A stretch of DNA of 64,000 bases from Xanthobacter dioxanivorans (GTDB taxonomy: Bacteria > Pseudomonadota > Alphaproteobacteria > Rhizobiales > Xanthobacteraceae). The translations under genes were made by a program, and so were the position numbers. This document shows, piece by piece, positions 31,742 to 40,336 of the stretch. The notes under the pieces are model-generated. The model searched no databases, was not told the origin of the DNA, and saw nothing but the letters and a program-made list of their open reading frames with translations. Positions within the stretch are counted from its first letter, which is position 1. Every line of letters begins with the position of its first letter. The DNA lies in contig NZ_CP063364.1 in the NCBI RefSeq assembly GCF_016807805.1, forward strand, positions 80,763 through 144,762, read 5' to 3'.

Positions 31742-32743
31742 ATGCGCGCAGCGGCAATAGGCGGTGTCATCGGGGGCTTCGCATTGCTCGTGCTGGGCAC
31801 GATGCCGGCGGCGGCGCAGACGTGCGCCGGGGTCGAATGGCGCGTCAACGCCCAGACGATCGCGCTGCAGGGTGTCGTCAGCGGTCAGATCGAGTCGGCG
31901 CAGGCCGCGATGCTCGCGCTCGATCAGAGCAACCGGGCGCGGCTGCTGTCCGCGTTGAAGGTCATGACGAAGCAGGAATCGGCATCGACCGATCAGACCG
32001 TGCTCATGGAGCAGAAGGCCGGCGAGGCGGCCGCAGGCGCCATCACCACCTCCGCCCGGAACCAGGAGATCGCTGCCGCCCAGAACCGCTATAAGGCAAC
32101 GGGCTACGGCGCCTGCGCGGTCGGCACCAAGGCATCGTCATTTTATGCGGCGGTGAAGGCAGCGCCGCAGGCTCGCGCGCAGATCCTGCAGACCGTCTCC
32201 TGGAAACCGGGCGCCTACGGGTCGCAGAGCGCCTGGGCGAGCGGCGTCGGCGCGTCGGGCCCGTTCGACGCCAACTCCCTGTTCGCGGGGGACACCACGA
32301 AGGCGGCGCAGTACATCAGTTTCGTCATGGGACCGCCGGATCTCGAGGAGAAGGCCGCCGGCGCCGGCAGCGATGCGCGCAAGGTGGACAAGGCGGGGCG
32401 CGACGCCCTGAAATCCACGGCCGCCTTCGTCATGGCCTCGATCGCCAGCGACTACGCCACGGGCGGGCCAGTCGAGAAGCTGCGGGCGATGAACGCCCAC
32501 TGGTTGGCCTCCGATGGCGGCGAGGCGTGGTCGGCCAAGATGGCGGACCAACCGGAGCGGGGCGTCCTGCAGGACGCGATCCGCGTGGAGGCGGCCAACC
32601 TCGTGACGCTGGCCTTCAACCTCAAGTCGGGCGTCCGCCAGGAGGCCGTGACAGCGGCCTACCTGCTGGCGCGCATCAAGGCGGCGATGGGACCGGCGAT
32701 CGTCGAGCCCGCCGTGGCACCGGCGGCGGGGGGTGCCCGATGA
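31742..32743 (+). CDS. exported protein, second of three tandem paralogues
   Basis: A 333-residue protein with signal peptide (MRAAAIGGVIGGFALLVLGT, cleavage after AAAQ). The mature part starts TCAGVEWRVNAQTIALQGVV, close to TCFVVDPVWRQQHIATQGAL in the third paralogue, and has LLSALKVMTKQESASTDQTV as the family motif, followed by AAAQNRYKATGYGACAVG. The C-terminal half (VEKLRAMNAHWLASDGGEAW ... QPERGVLQDAIRVEAANL) parallels the third paralogue's GGTAYDAWSAGLAGQAERGL. The three arose by tandem duplication. Likely periplasmic helical bundle; role in secretion is inferred from location. Confidence 0.75.
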   Translation: MRAAAIGGVIGGFALLVLGTMPAAAQTCAGVEWRVNAQTIALQGVVSGQIESAQAAMLALDQSNRARLLSALKVMTKQESASTDQTVLMEQKAGEAAAGAITTSARNQEIAAAQNRYKATGYGACAVGTKASSFYAAVKAAPQARAQILQTVSWKPGAYGSQSAWASGVGASGPFDANSLFAGDTTKAAQYISFVMGPPDLEEKAAGAGSDARKVDKAGRDALKSTAAFVMASIASDYATGGPVEKLRAMNAHWLASDGGEAWSAKMADQPERGVLQDAIRVEAANLVTLAFNLKSGVRQEAVTAAYLLARIKAAMGPAIVEPAVAPAAGGAR

Positions 32744-33765
32744 GCGCTTCTCTTCGCTCCTTCATCCTCTGCGGAGCTGCCGCGGCCGCGGTGCTGGTCT
32801 CGAGCGCCGTCGCGCAGGCCCAGACCTGCTTCGTCGTCGATCCGGTTTGGCGGCAGCAGCACATCGCGACGCAGGGCGCGCTCGTGGGCCTCGTGCAGGG
32901 CCTGCAGACGGCCGTCTCCGAAAGCCTCGCGCTCTCCAACGAGATGTACACCTCGGCCGTGAAGGTCTTCACCAAGCAGGTGGACACCAGCGGGCAGCGC
33001 GTGAACACGAACAAGGTCGGGGTCAACCAGGCGCTGGCCGCCACGCTGATGCAGGAGGATCGCAATCAGCGTGTCGTGAAGGCGCAGGAAGAGTACGGCA
33101 TCGGCACGGGGCAGGGCGTCAACGCCTGCAAGACGATCAGCATGATGAACGGCGTCAACGCGGCGCTGCAGGTGAGGTCCGAGACCGCCCTGTCCTGGAC
33201 GGCCGGCCTGGACGTGTCTCCCGGCTCGGCCAAGCCCTTGCCGGACGCGGTGAAGCTCCGCCTGAACAACGTCTCGCGCGCCGATGCGGCGGTGCTGTTC
33301 GACACCACGGCGGACGACAGCGCCAAGAGCATCGTCATGGCCCACATGGCGGGCCTGCCGCCGGCCAAGCCCGACAGTCGCCTGAAGAGCGTTGAGGGCG
33401 AAGTCATGATGCAGCAGGCCCGCCGGGTGGAGAGCCTGCGGTCGCCGGCGCTGGCCTCGCTGGCGGCGGTCGCCGCCGCATCCTCGAAGGGCTCCCACGG
33501 GGGCACCGACTTCAATTCGGGCAACTTCGGTGACGATCTTTCGATGCTCGAGGCGCTGGACAAGCTGATCGAGCAATACGGCGGCGGAACCGCCTATGAC
33601 GCCTGGTCGGCCGGATTGGCCGGACAGGCGGAGCGTGGCCTGCTGATCGAGCTCACGCGCCTTCGGGCGATGAACATGAAGCTGCGGCAGGTCGATACCG
33701 AGCAGCGCGCCCGGCTGACGGCCGTGGTGGCAGGACTGCTCGCTCTCGAGACGGGAGGCCTGTGA
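32740..33765 (+). CDS. exported protein, third of three tandem paralogues
   Basis: A 341-residue protein, ATGA-coupled to the previous gene; signal MSASLRSFILCGAAAAAVLV, cleavage after AQAQ. Family blocks: TCFVVDPVWRQQHIATQGAL, YTSAVKVFTKQVDTSGQRVN, VKAQEEYGIGTGQGVNACK, and the C-terminal DKLIEQYGGGTAYDAWSAGL and AERGLLIELTRLRAMNMKLR. It is the most complete of the three. VirB5/TrbJ-type tip proteins share a helical make-up and such AERGLL-like ends near oligomerisation sites, but no clear similarity is claimed. Confidence 0.75.
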   Translation: MSASLRSFILCGAAAAAVLVSSAVAQAQTCFVVDPVWRQQHIATQGALVGLVQGLQTAVSESLALSNEMYTSAVKVFTKQVDTSGQRVNTNKVGVNQALAATLMQEDRNQRVVKAQEEYGIGTGQGVNACKTISMMNGVNAALQVRSETALSWTAGLDVSPGSAKPLPDAVKLRLNNVSRADAAVLFDTTADDSAKSIVMAHMAGLPPAKPDSRLKSVEGEVMMQQARRVESLRSPALASLAAVAAASSKGSHGGTDFNSGNFGDDLSMLEALDKLIEQYGGGTAYDAWSAGLAGQAERGLLIELTRLRAMNMKLRQVDTEQRARLTAVVAGLLALETGGL

Positions 33766-33893
33766 TGGTCCGTCGCCGCGGCCGGAACGCTTCGACCCCC
33801 TACAGCCGGTTCAATATCGGCCTCGCTGTCTTCACTGTCGCGGTGTCGGCGGTGGTGCTGCTGGCAGAGCTCATCAGGAGCACGGTCGCATGA
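33765..33893 (+). CDS. 42-residue single-pass membrane protein
   Basis: A tiny gene joined by stop/start overlaps on both sides. Basic N-terminus (MVRRRGRNASTPYSRFN) followed by one membrane helix (IGLAVFTVAVSAVVLLAELI) and a short tail. The positive N-terminus predicts the C-terminus outside. The perfect double coupling supports a real gene; small TM proteins of this size are common parts of type IV secretion operons. Confidence 0.65.
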   Translation: MVRRRGRNASTPYSRFNIGLAVFTVAVSAVVLLAELIRSTVA

Positions 33894-34309
33894 GCGCCTT
33901 CGACGATGACGATATCCCGTTCGATGAACCGCCCGCGCGGGCGGGGCCACCCCCGGCGCCGCCGGTTCTCCAGAGCCAGTTCATCAGCGCCGACGATGCC
34001 GACGATGACCTCCCGCCATTCGACGACGATCCGGGGGACATGGGGGCCGAAGATGATTTCGGCGCTTGGCAGTCCGTCCGCAGCATGGGCGATATCGTCG
34101 AAACCCAGGACCGGGAGCGGAAGCAGCGCCTGGCGGCCGGCGCGGCGGCATTGTCCCGCCTGGTGGCCCCGGAGGCCTCGGAGAGCGCGTTCCAGCGGAT
34201 CTTCTCCGATGTGGGCACCCGGTTCCTGACCACCTTCTTCCCGAAGCTCCTGGCCTCGCGCGTCGCCTTGGCGCGCAAGGCCGGCTTCATCGACGATCTC
34301 GACGAGTAG
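33890..34309 (+). CDS. acidic hypothetical protein
   Basis: A 139-residue protein, ATGA-coupled. The first ~65 residues are very rich in Asp and Pro (MSAFDDDDIPFDEPPAR, DDADDDLPPFDDDPGDMG), probably disordered; the second half is helical (RERKQRLAAGAAALSRLVAP, FLTTFFPKLLASRVALARKA). It follows the tiny membrane gene. A cytoplasmic adaptor with a flexible acidic arm is possible. No family recognised. Confidence 0.7.
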   Translation: MSAFDDDDIPFDEPPARAGPPPAPPVLQSQFISADDADDDLPPFDDDPGDMGAEDDFGAWQSVRSMGDIVETQDRERKQRLAAGAAALSRLVAPEASESAFQRIFSDVGTRFLTTFFPKLLASRVALARKAGFIDDLDE

Positions 34310-34319
34310 GAGCGGCCCG

Positions 34320-34979
34320 ATGAACGCATTTTCGCGTGAGACGCAGCAAAACGGCGCGGCCCAGAACGCCGTGGGCCGCATTGCGCTGGCGCGCAACCTC
34401 CTCCGGGGCAAAAGCCTCGACGGACGGGACCTCAAGGCGGTTTCGGCCCATGACTTCCTGGAAGACCTGTTCGCCGTGCAGGCGTGCCCGCCGCTCGGCT
34501 CGTTTGCGTTCTGGACGAACGACGACGGCAGCGTCTGGCTGTTCGTCGAGAGGGAGCTGGAGAACCAGGAGGCGAGCTACATCGTCGCCGCCGGCGACAT
34601 GGGCCCGCAGGGCGCGCAAGTGACCCTCAGCGCGCTGGCCGTCGTGACCGAGAAGGAAACCTCGGAGCCCGGGCGCCGGCGCAAGAAGGTTCGGACCCTC
34701 AGCTACCAGGACGGCGCGTTCTTCATCGACCAGATGGGAGCTCGCGCTGAGGCCATCACGGTCGATCGGCGTGTGGCCGAGCCAGAATTCATGAGCCACC
34801 TCCGGCCGGCGCGCTGGAAAGAAGCGCCGCGCTTCAACGCGACGAAGGAGCCGGCGCCCGTCGAAGGGCTGGTGCCTGTGGATGAGGATGAGGACGGCGA
34901 CGCCGGCGTCGGCGGCGAGATGATCGAGGCCTCGGACGACGATCCGCCGGGCGAGGCCGATGAAGAGTATGCGGACTGA
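34320..34979 (+). CDS. hypothetical protein with acidic tail
   Basis: A 219-residue soluble protein; ATG follows GGAGCGGCCCG. The core is a mixed alpha/beta sequence (AHDFLEDLFAVQACPPLGSF, SVWLFVERELENQEASYIVA, RRKKVRTLSYQDGAFFIDQM); the last ~40 residues are Asp/Glu-rich (VDEDEDGDAGVGGEM, DDDPPGEADEEYAD). It lies between the acidic adaptor and the giant HExxH protein. No family recognised. Confidence 0.7.
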   Translation: MNAFSRETQQNGAAQNAVGRIALARNLLRGKSLDGRDLKAVSAHDFLEDLFAVQACPPLGSFAFWTNDDGSVWLFVERELENQEASYIVAAGDMGPQGAQVTLSALAVVTEKETSEPGRRRKKVRTLSYQDGAFFIDQMGARAEAITVDRRVAEPEFMSHLRPARWKEAPRFNATKEPAPVEGLVPVDEDEDGDAGVGGEMIEASDDDPPGEADEEYAD

Positions 34980-34992
34980 GGGGGGCACGATC

Positions 34993-37900
34993 ATGCAGCG
35001 CTGGTTCGATTTTCACCCGGAAGCCCGCCTCGACCTCGTCTACCGTGCCGATGGGGTGCCCCTTACCCGGCTCCGCCTTCGCGAGCCCGCCTCGGAGGAG
35101 GCGCAGGCGCGGGCGCTGCTCGCCGGCTGGGTCGCCTATGACAATGGATGCGACTTCGACCATTACGGCGACATCAAGCGCACAAGCGATTATGCTGAGC
35201 TTCTGGCGCCGTTCTTCCCGCCGGAGCGCATTCGGATGGCTTTGACTTCCGATCCCGTGCCCTCGAACCTGGACCTGCACACGCAGGATCTGGCGAGCAG
35301 CTACCGTGCTGCCCGGCATCACCTCGAGGCAGCCGTGCAGGCTTTGAGCGCGGCCGGTGACACCGCCGCGGCCGCGGCGGTCCGTGAGCTGTTCAGCGGC
35401 CTGCGCATCCCCGGCCAGGAACCTGTGCCCTTGTCGCCGGTCGCTCTGCGGACGCCGCGCGCCGCGCTGGACGAGTACCGTGCCGGCGCGCGCGAGGAGG
35501 TTGGTGACGGGACCTCCCATTGGGAGGGCCGTGAATCGAACCGTATGGCGTCCGCCGATGTAGGGTGGTCCGTGGCGGAATTGTACGAGACGAGCGCGAG
35601 CGAGCTGGTGCAGTGGCTGGACGAGGTTTTCAGCCGGTCCGGCTTCGCCAAGACGGCCGATAGCCAGGAGCTTCAGGAGCTCAAGTCGGGTTGGGTTGAG
35701 GCAGATCAGATCTATGCGGAGGCCGTTTCGACGCTGATCGGTGGCGTCGATGAGGATGCGGTTCTGAACGGCCGGGATATCGCTCTCGCCGCGCGGGAGC
35801 TGGATCGGCTCGTGCGTCAACTGGCGATTGCGCGCCGGGATCTGATCGAAGGGCTCGATGAGCTTGTCGTCCGCATGGAAGAGTGGCTGCCCGCCACGGC
35901 CCTTCCCGGCGGTGCGGGGATGCAGGACAAGATCCGCGCCCGCGACGAGGAACTGCGCAAGCTGAGCGTCCCGCGCGATAACGGCCTCACCAGGTGGAAC
36001 CTCATCCAGTCCGGCGAAGCGCTGCTGATGCTGGCGACGAAGCTCGAGCGCCAGCTCAACCAGGCCGGCGGCGTGCTCCAGCTCGGGCAGAAGGCCGAGC
36101 AAGACGCCGTGGATTGCATTGCGGACGCGGCCTACGAGCTCGATCGCGCCGGCACGGCCGCGCCGCTGACCGATGAGAAGTGGCAGCCGCAGGTGGCCAA
36201 GTTGGACCAGCTGTTGGAGCGGGGCCTGTTCCGCTCCGCCCTCGGCAAGGAGGCCGGCGACGCCTTGACCGTGGACGCCGCGCTCTTCGTCGTCGGGCAG
36301 CTGCTCGACACGGCCGATCAGCTCGGTGTTGCGACAACCTGGGAATTCCTGGCCCGCCGCTCGACGGAAGTGGCGTCGCGGCTGGCCGCGCGGGTGCCGG
36401 GTCTCGAGGAGACCTCGACAACCATCGGCCACCATGAGCTGCAGAGCTTCGTCCACGTGTTCGACGGAGTCGTGGAACTGCTCGCCTTGCCGCCCGGTCC
36501 GGCGACCGAGGGAGCAAAGAAGGCGAACGAGGTCGCCCTGGAGATCGAGGAGCTGACCGGCGGCATGGGCAGCCTGTCCGGCGCCGAGGCGCGGCGCCTC
36601 GCGGAACTCATGGGTGCAGCGGCGGAGTGCATCACCTCGGGCGACTTCATGATGCGGGAGCTTCGCAGCAGCGAGCAGGTCGCCAAGGTTGCACCTCTCG
36701 ACGACGTGCTGCCGCCCTACCGCGCGCCCGTCGGCGAGCTCGATGCCGACGCCTTCGGCGCCCATCTGCTCGCCGTGTACGGGCAACGGGGGCACCAGGT
36801 GGAGGTTCTGGCCCTGCGGTTCGACTACGAGCCGCAGCTGCTCGACGGGCTGACCTGGCGCGAGGTGGCGGCGGCCATCGCGTATCTCGCTCGCGAGGAG
36901 GAGATTACGGCGCTGGGGCGAACCGATAGCGGTTCGCTGAACTGGTCGCCCGAAAAGGCAGCCGCGGAAATGAAGCGCTTCTCCGAGGGCGCGCCGCGTC
37001 TTGCTTCCCTCCGGGAGGAGCATGACCAGGACGCGGCGGGCAGCGCCGCGGTGATAAAGATCCAGGATGCGTCGCGGGCTGCCCGGCAAGCGAAAGCTAC
37101 CGTCATCACCGTCGAGACGGCCCCTGAAACCGCTCCGGACCCATCTTCGGTGGCTCGCCAAGTCGCTGGCGTGCCCGACTGGAAGAGGGATGACATTCTC
37201 CGGAAGGTGGAAGCCGCTCGCCAGGCCATGGGGTTCACCAAGGGGCCGGGCTCGGGGCCCGAGGTCACGCCCTTCGAGGGAGGCGCAATTCCGCTGTGGC
37301 GGCGGCTCCTGGCGCATCACGACGCGGCCGACGCCACCCTGGCGATCTGCTTTGGCCTCGATGCCTTGCGACGGGGCAGCAAGGTGTTTTCGGCGCATGA
37401 GGGACGTTTGATCGACGCTGCTGACGGGCGGGAGGAGCTGGATTTCTTCGTGGACCAGGCCTCGCCGGCCCTGCAGAACTTGATCGGGTCCGCTCAACTG
37501 TTGGTTGACGCGCTCCACGAGATCGTTCCGGCCGATCGAATCTGGCTCCGGGCGATCGACCAAATCGCTGTGGGTCTCCCCTTCACCGCCATGGACGGTA
37601 TCATCCCGCTTCCTGGCAATGTGTCCCACGAGGTTTTGCAGTTCGTGGGCCTAACTGATCCCGTCCCTGGCCGGGTCGCGCCTTTGCGGGTGGTGGATGC
37701 CACCATTCCCAAGGATTTGGCGCTGCAGACCCGGCAGCGCGCCGCGGCCTGCCTGATGGCTATGCAGGAACATCTCGGCTTTGCCGGCGAAGGCGGACTT
37801 GCCGAGATGTTTGCCGGGCAGGCCGTCCAGGTGCTCGTGGCGCGAGAGGTGGACCTAAATCAGGGAACTCTCGGCAACATCCGGTACAAGCCGAGCGGAC

Positions 37901-38340
37901 AGGCGGCGGTGGTGCGCTTTTCCCCCTACAAAGGTCAAACGGGAATTCACGAGCTCGCCCATGCGATAGACCACATGCGGCCTGCGACCCGTCAGGAGCG
38001 TTATGGCCTGATGGAAGAGCACGGCGTGATGGACAGCGCCCGGCGGGTGTTTGCGGAGACTGCCCCGCTGCTGCTTCCGGAAGAGCTGATCGCCACGCGA
38101 ATGGAATATTATCTTAGCCCGAGTGAGGTGTTTGCTCGGACCATTGCGCTGTCGGTCACGGAGCGAGTTCGGGAAGCCGGACCGAATGCGACTGCAGGCG
38201 GGTACTTCGCCGAAGTCTCGGGGTTCCAGTATGAGCCCGATCGGCCGGCCCGCGATGCTTTCCTCGCGGCGCTCCGCGAGGACTTCGCACGCCACCGCGA
38301 GTTTGACGTGGGTGCAGCCGCGCCGGCGCCGGCATTGTAG
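34993..38340 (+). CDS. giant polyvalent-type protein with C-terminal HELAH metalloprotease-like domain
   Basis: A 1115-residue soluble protein; ATG 34993 follows GAGGGGGG. Residues 1-120 are an alpha/beta N-terminal region; ~170-760 are long helical repeats; ~720-780 is a charged linker. The C-terminal ~350 residues carry TGIHELAHAIDHM near residue 980 (zincin HExxH) and YYLSPSEVFARTIALSV near 1035, a pair of motifs typical of domains of large polyvalent proteins that plasmids and phages inject or transfer with their DNA. No signal peptide. It may act in the recipient, for example against host defence (inference). A 931-codon antisense frame here is a shadow. Confidence 0.8.
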   Translation: MQRWFDFHPEARLDLVYRADGVPLTRLRLREPASEEAQARALLAGWVAYDNGCDFDHYGDIKRTSDYAELLAPFFPPERIRMALTSDPVPSNLDLHTQDLASSYRAARHHLEAAVQALSAAGDTAAAAAVRELFSGLRIPGQEPVPLSPVALRTPRAALDEYRAGAREEVGDGTSHWEGRESNRMASADVGWSVAELYETSASELVQWLDEVFSRSGFAKTADSQELQELKSGWVEADQIYAEAVSTLIGGVDEDAVLNGRDIALAARELDRLVRQLAIARRDLIEGLDELVVRMEEWLPATALPGGAGMQDKIRARDEELRKLSVPRDNGLTRWNLIQSGEALLMLATKLERQLNQAGGVLQLGQKAEQDAVDCIADAAYELDRAGTAAPLTDEKWQPQVAKLDQLLERGLFRSALGKEAGDALTVDAALFVVGQLLDTADQLGVATTWEFLARRSTEVASRLAARVPGLEETSTTIGHHELQSFVHVFDGVVELLALPPGPATEGAKKANEVALEIEELTGGMGSLSGAEARRLAELMGAAAECITSGDFMMRELRSSEQVAKVAPLDDVLPPYRAPVGELDADAFGAHLLAVYGQRGHQVEVLALRFDYEPQLLDGLTWREVAAAIAYLAREEEITALGRTDSGSLNWSPEKAAAEMKRFSEGAPRLASLREEHDQDAAGSAAVIKIQDASRAARQAKATVITVETAPETAPDPSSVARQVAGVPDWKRDDILRKVEAARQAMGFTKGPGSGPEVTPFEGGAIPLWRRLLAHHDAADATLAICFGLDALRRGSKVFSAHEGRLIDAADGREELDFFVDQASPALQNLIGSAQLLVDALHEIVPADRIWLRAIDQIAVGLPFTAMDGIIPLPGNVSHEVLQFVGLTDPVPGRVAPLRVVDATIPKDLALQTRQRAAACLMAMQEHLGFAGEGGLAEMFAGQAVQVLVAREVDLNQGTLGNIRYKPSGQAAVVRFSPYKGQTGIHELAHAIDHMRPATRQERYGLMEEHGVMDSARRVFAETAPLLLPEELIATRMEYYLSPSEVFARTIALSVTERVREAGPNATAGGYFAEVSGFQYEPDRPARDAFLAALREDFARHREFDVGAAAPAPAL

Positions 38341-38348
38341 GAGCGAAG

Positions 38349-38582
38349 ATGCGTTCTGCCCTGGAATCGGTGGTGGCCTATGGAAGCGTGAGCTACGGCG
38401 TGCTCCCGCCGGCGCGCCTCCGGGCCGTGCTGCTGGGGGAGGTTCCATCCGCCGCCGAGCGCGTGCAGATCCACCAGGCTCTCACGGAGACGGCTCCCTA
38501 CCGGCTCGCGACGCTGGCGCGGGAGCTCTGCATCTCGATTGCGGACCTGGAGCAGCGGGCGGCGCAATTGTTCGGTCAGTGA
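38349..38582 (+). CDS. small helical protein
   Basis: A 77-residue protein with AGGAGCGAAG before the ATG. Two helices, one with PPARLRAVLLGEVPSAAERV and one with PYRLATLARELCISIADLEQ, the second like the start of a DNA-binding helix pair. Last gene of the accessory operon, followed by a strong terminator. No family recognised. Confidence 0.65.
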   Translation: MRSALESVVAYGSVSYGVLPPARLRAVLLGEVPSAAERVQIHQALTETAPYRLATLARELCISIADLEQRAAQLFGQ

Positions 38583-38635
38583 CGGGACGGGTTATCAGGT
38601 CCGGGATAGAGCGCCGAGGACCTTGAAACTGCCAA

Positions 38636-38665
38636 GGGCGGCCCGCATTACGGGCCGCCCTTTTT
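38636..38665 (+). terminator. rho-independent terminator
   Basis: A perfect 10-bp stem GGGCGGCCCG (38636-38645) and CGGGCCGCCC (38651-38660) with a CATTA loop, then TTTTT. It closes the accessory operon and, read on the other strand, may stop the gene at 38807. Confidence 0.92.
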
Positions 38666-38806
38666 CGTGTCGCCGGCATGGCCATCGCCGCCTTGGCGGA
38701 CTGTACCGGGATCGGGGAGCGGCTTCCCGGCTCCGCTCGTTGGCCGCGGCACTCTCCGGCGCCGCGGTTGTCTGGTCGAAGCGCCGGCCGAGCCGGAGCG
38801 TCTTGG

Positions 38807-39058
38807 CTAGGGCGCCGGCGGAACCGGAATGCCGGTGGTCGTCGTGATGACGACGGCCACGCCGGCCGCCGCCGCCTTGTCGAGCGGCTTGCCCAGCTCC
38901 TCGTGCTTCTTGTCGAGCTCGCGAGCGGCCTTTTCGCCAATGATCGGCTTCAGAAGATCGGCGATCAGCCCCCCCGCATGGACGGAGGGGGCCGTGGTGC
39001 CGCTGATGATGAGGGCCGTGGCGCCGACCGCCACAGCGCGCTTCACGAAGTTGCCCAT
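38807..39058 (-). CDS. small exported protein
   Basis: An 83-residue protein with AAGGA upstream. Signal peptide MGNFVKRAVAVGATALIISG, cleavage near VHA; the mature part is a charged amphipathic helix (ARELDKKHEELGKPLDKAAA) followed by a short hydrophobic Val/Thr segment and a Pro-rich end. Single gene on the minus strand. No family recognised. Confidence 0.7.
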   Translation of the reverse strand: MGNFVKRAVAVGATALIISGTTAPSVHAGGLIADLLKPIIGEKAARELDKKHEELGKPLDKAAAAGVAVVITTTTGIPVPPAP

Positions 39059-39313
39059 TTTAGATCCTTTTCTGATTGCGAAGTGTCTCGCCGTCCCGCT
39101 CGAAGGCGCGATGGCGAGGCCAGGAAAGCAGCTCGGTCAAGGCTATGGGAGCGCGCCCATTGAGTGCTACGAGCGGGCACAGGATCGCTCCTGGGGGCGC
39201 CGTGGCGGGCGCCCCGCCCCCCGAAAACGAGCTTCGCTGACCTGTCATGCGCTTTTGCGTGCTTAGGTGAGCCCTTATTTTAAGAGCCGAAACCAGAACT
39301 GGAGCGACGCCCC
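39059..39313. other. intergenic region
   Basis: Divergent region between the small exported protein and the gene at 39314. It holds a GC-rich imperfect hairpin around 39193-39228 (GGGGGCGCC with GGGCGCCCC); no clear promoter or decamer operator was seen. Confidence 0.35.
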
Positions 39314-40228
39314 ATGCTGACTGCAATGTTGCTGGAGATGCGCTTGGTATCCGGGCTCAGTCAGGCCCAGATCGATGAGGAGACGGGTCTCTTCGCGAAT
39401 GGTCGTCGGCTGAGGAACCGGCCCGGACAGGCAGGGCGTGCGAAGCCCTTTACGCGAAACCTGATTTGTCAGGCCTACAAGCGATTGGTTCCGTCGCCCT
39501 TGAGCCCGCACCTTCGTGAGGCGCATGAGGAACTCGTCGAACTGAAGCGGAAGCCTGGTAGCGAAGCGCTCAGGCGCTTCCTCGAGATCAATGACGGTAT
39601 TCTCGACGACGTGCTCAGGGAGAACCATCCGGAGGATGGTCTCAGACGGCTGGAATATTTTTACTTTCGCCTGCTGGTGAGCTTCTCCATGGCGATTCAC
39701 GGGAACAGACAGGCGACTTGGTGCGGGGGACGGTTTTCGCACCACCTCATCGCCGCCCAGACCGCTGCGGAAAAGGGGATCGCTCTTGCCGACCGGCTTT
39801 TGCAGAGCGAGGTCCATGACGGCGAGGCGACGGGTCGAGTGAAGCGTCTGCGCGCCCTCCTCGTCATCAACCTGTTTCAGATCTATCTCGAGCAGTACAA
39901 GCGCGGCTACCCGAACGCCGCCGGCCAGGTTGTGACGTGCGATCAGCTGAAGGCGCAGTTCCTCGAGCAGGATGCCCTCGGGAAGCATTGGGCTCTGGTC
40001 GAAGAATTCCCCTACCTCTGGCAGGCCATCTACAATGGACTGGAGCAGGCCTCCTTCCTTGAGGTCGAGGAGCCCGCCTTGAGGTTCTACCGAAAGCTCG
40101 CCGAGCTCGATCCGGGCTTTCAGGATTTCGACTATACGCCGGGCGAGGTCGATGCGCTCTCGAAGGAGAAGCAGATGGCCTGGTTCTGCGAGAGGTTCCG
40201 TTCGACGCTGCACACCCCCAACCCCTGA
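39314..40228 (+). CDS. hypothetical protein, possible peptide-linked regulator
   Basis: A 304-residue soluble, helix-rich protein. The N-terminal ~70 residues (MRLVSGLSQAQIDEETGLFA, RAKPFTRNLICQAYKRLVPS) could be an HTH-like segment; the rest is helical repeat (LRRLEYFYFRLLVSFSMAIH, RVKRLRALLVINLFQIYLEQ, YRKLAELDPGFQDFDYTPGE). A tiny pre-peptide gene follows 14 bp downstream, a layout like regulator-peptide pairs. No family recognised; the antisense frame of similar length is less protein-like. Confidence 0.6.
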   Translation: MLTAMLLEMRLVSGLSQAQIDEETGLFANGRRLRNRPGQAGRAKPFTRNLICQAYKRLVPSPLSPHLREAHEELVELKRKPGSEALRRFLEINDGILDDVLRENHPEDGLRRLEYFYFRLLVSFSMAIHGNRQATWCGGRFSHHLIAAQTAAEKGIALADRLLQSEVHDGEATGRVKRLRALLVINLFQIYLEQYKRGYPNAAGQVVTCDQLKAQFLEQDALGKHWALVEEFPYLWQAIYNGLEQASFLEVEEPALRFYRKLAELDPGFQDFDYTPGEVDALSKEKQMAWFCERFRSTLHTPNP

Positions 40229-40242
40229 CCTGGAGTTGTCCC

Positions 40243-40335
40243 ATGTCCATGCTGAAATACACTCTGTTCGCCGCCGCTATCCTCATGGGCTCTGCGGCCC
40301 CGGTCCTCGCCGGCATCGGCGGCACCAGCGTCTAA
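40243..40335 (+). CDS. 30-residue pre-peptide with 7-residue mature part
   Basis: ATG 40243 has TGGAG 8 bases upstream and lies 14 bp after the previous stop. The 30 residues are nearly all signal peptide (MSMLKYTLFAAAILMGSAAP then VLA), with a canonical cleavage at VLA, leaving GIGGTSV. A secreted heptapeptide would be notable: in Gram-positive plasmids such peptides signal between cells. It may also be a decayed exported gene or an antisense by-product of the convergent gene, which ends 1 bp away. Confidence 0.5.
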   Translation: MSMLKYTLFAAAILMGSAAPVLAGIGGTSV

Positions 40336-40336
40336 A

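Noticed and set aside
34834..37629. 931-codon open frame on the minus strand
   Set aside because: Antisense to the HELAH protein; no ribosome site, no domains, shadow composition.
38678..39163. Plus-strand frame across 38807-39058
   Set aside because: The minus-strand frame has a signal peptide and ribosome site; the plus frame is its shadow.
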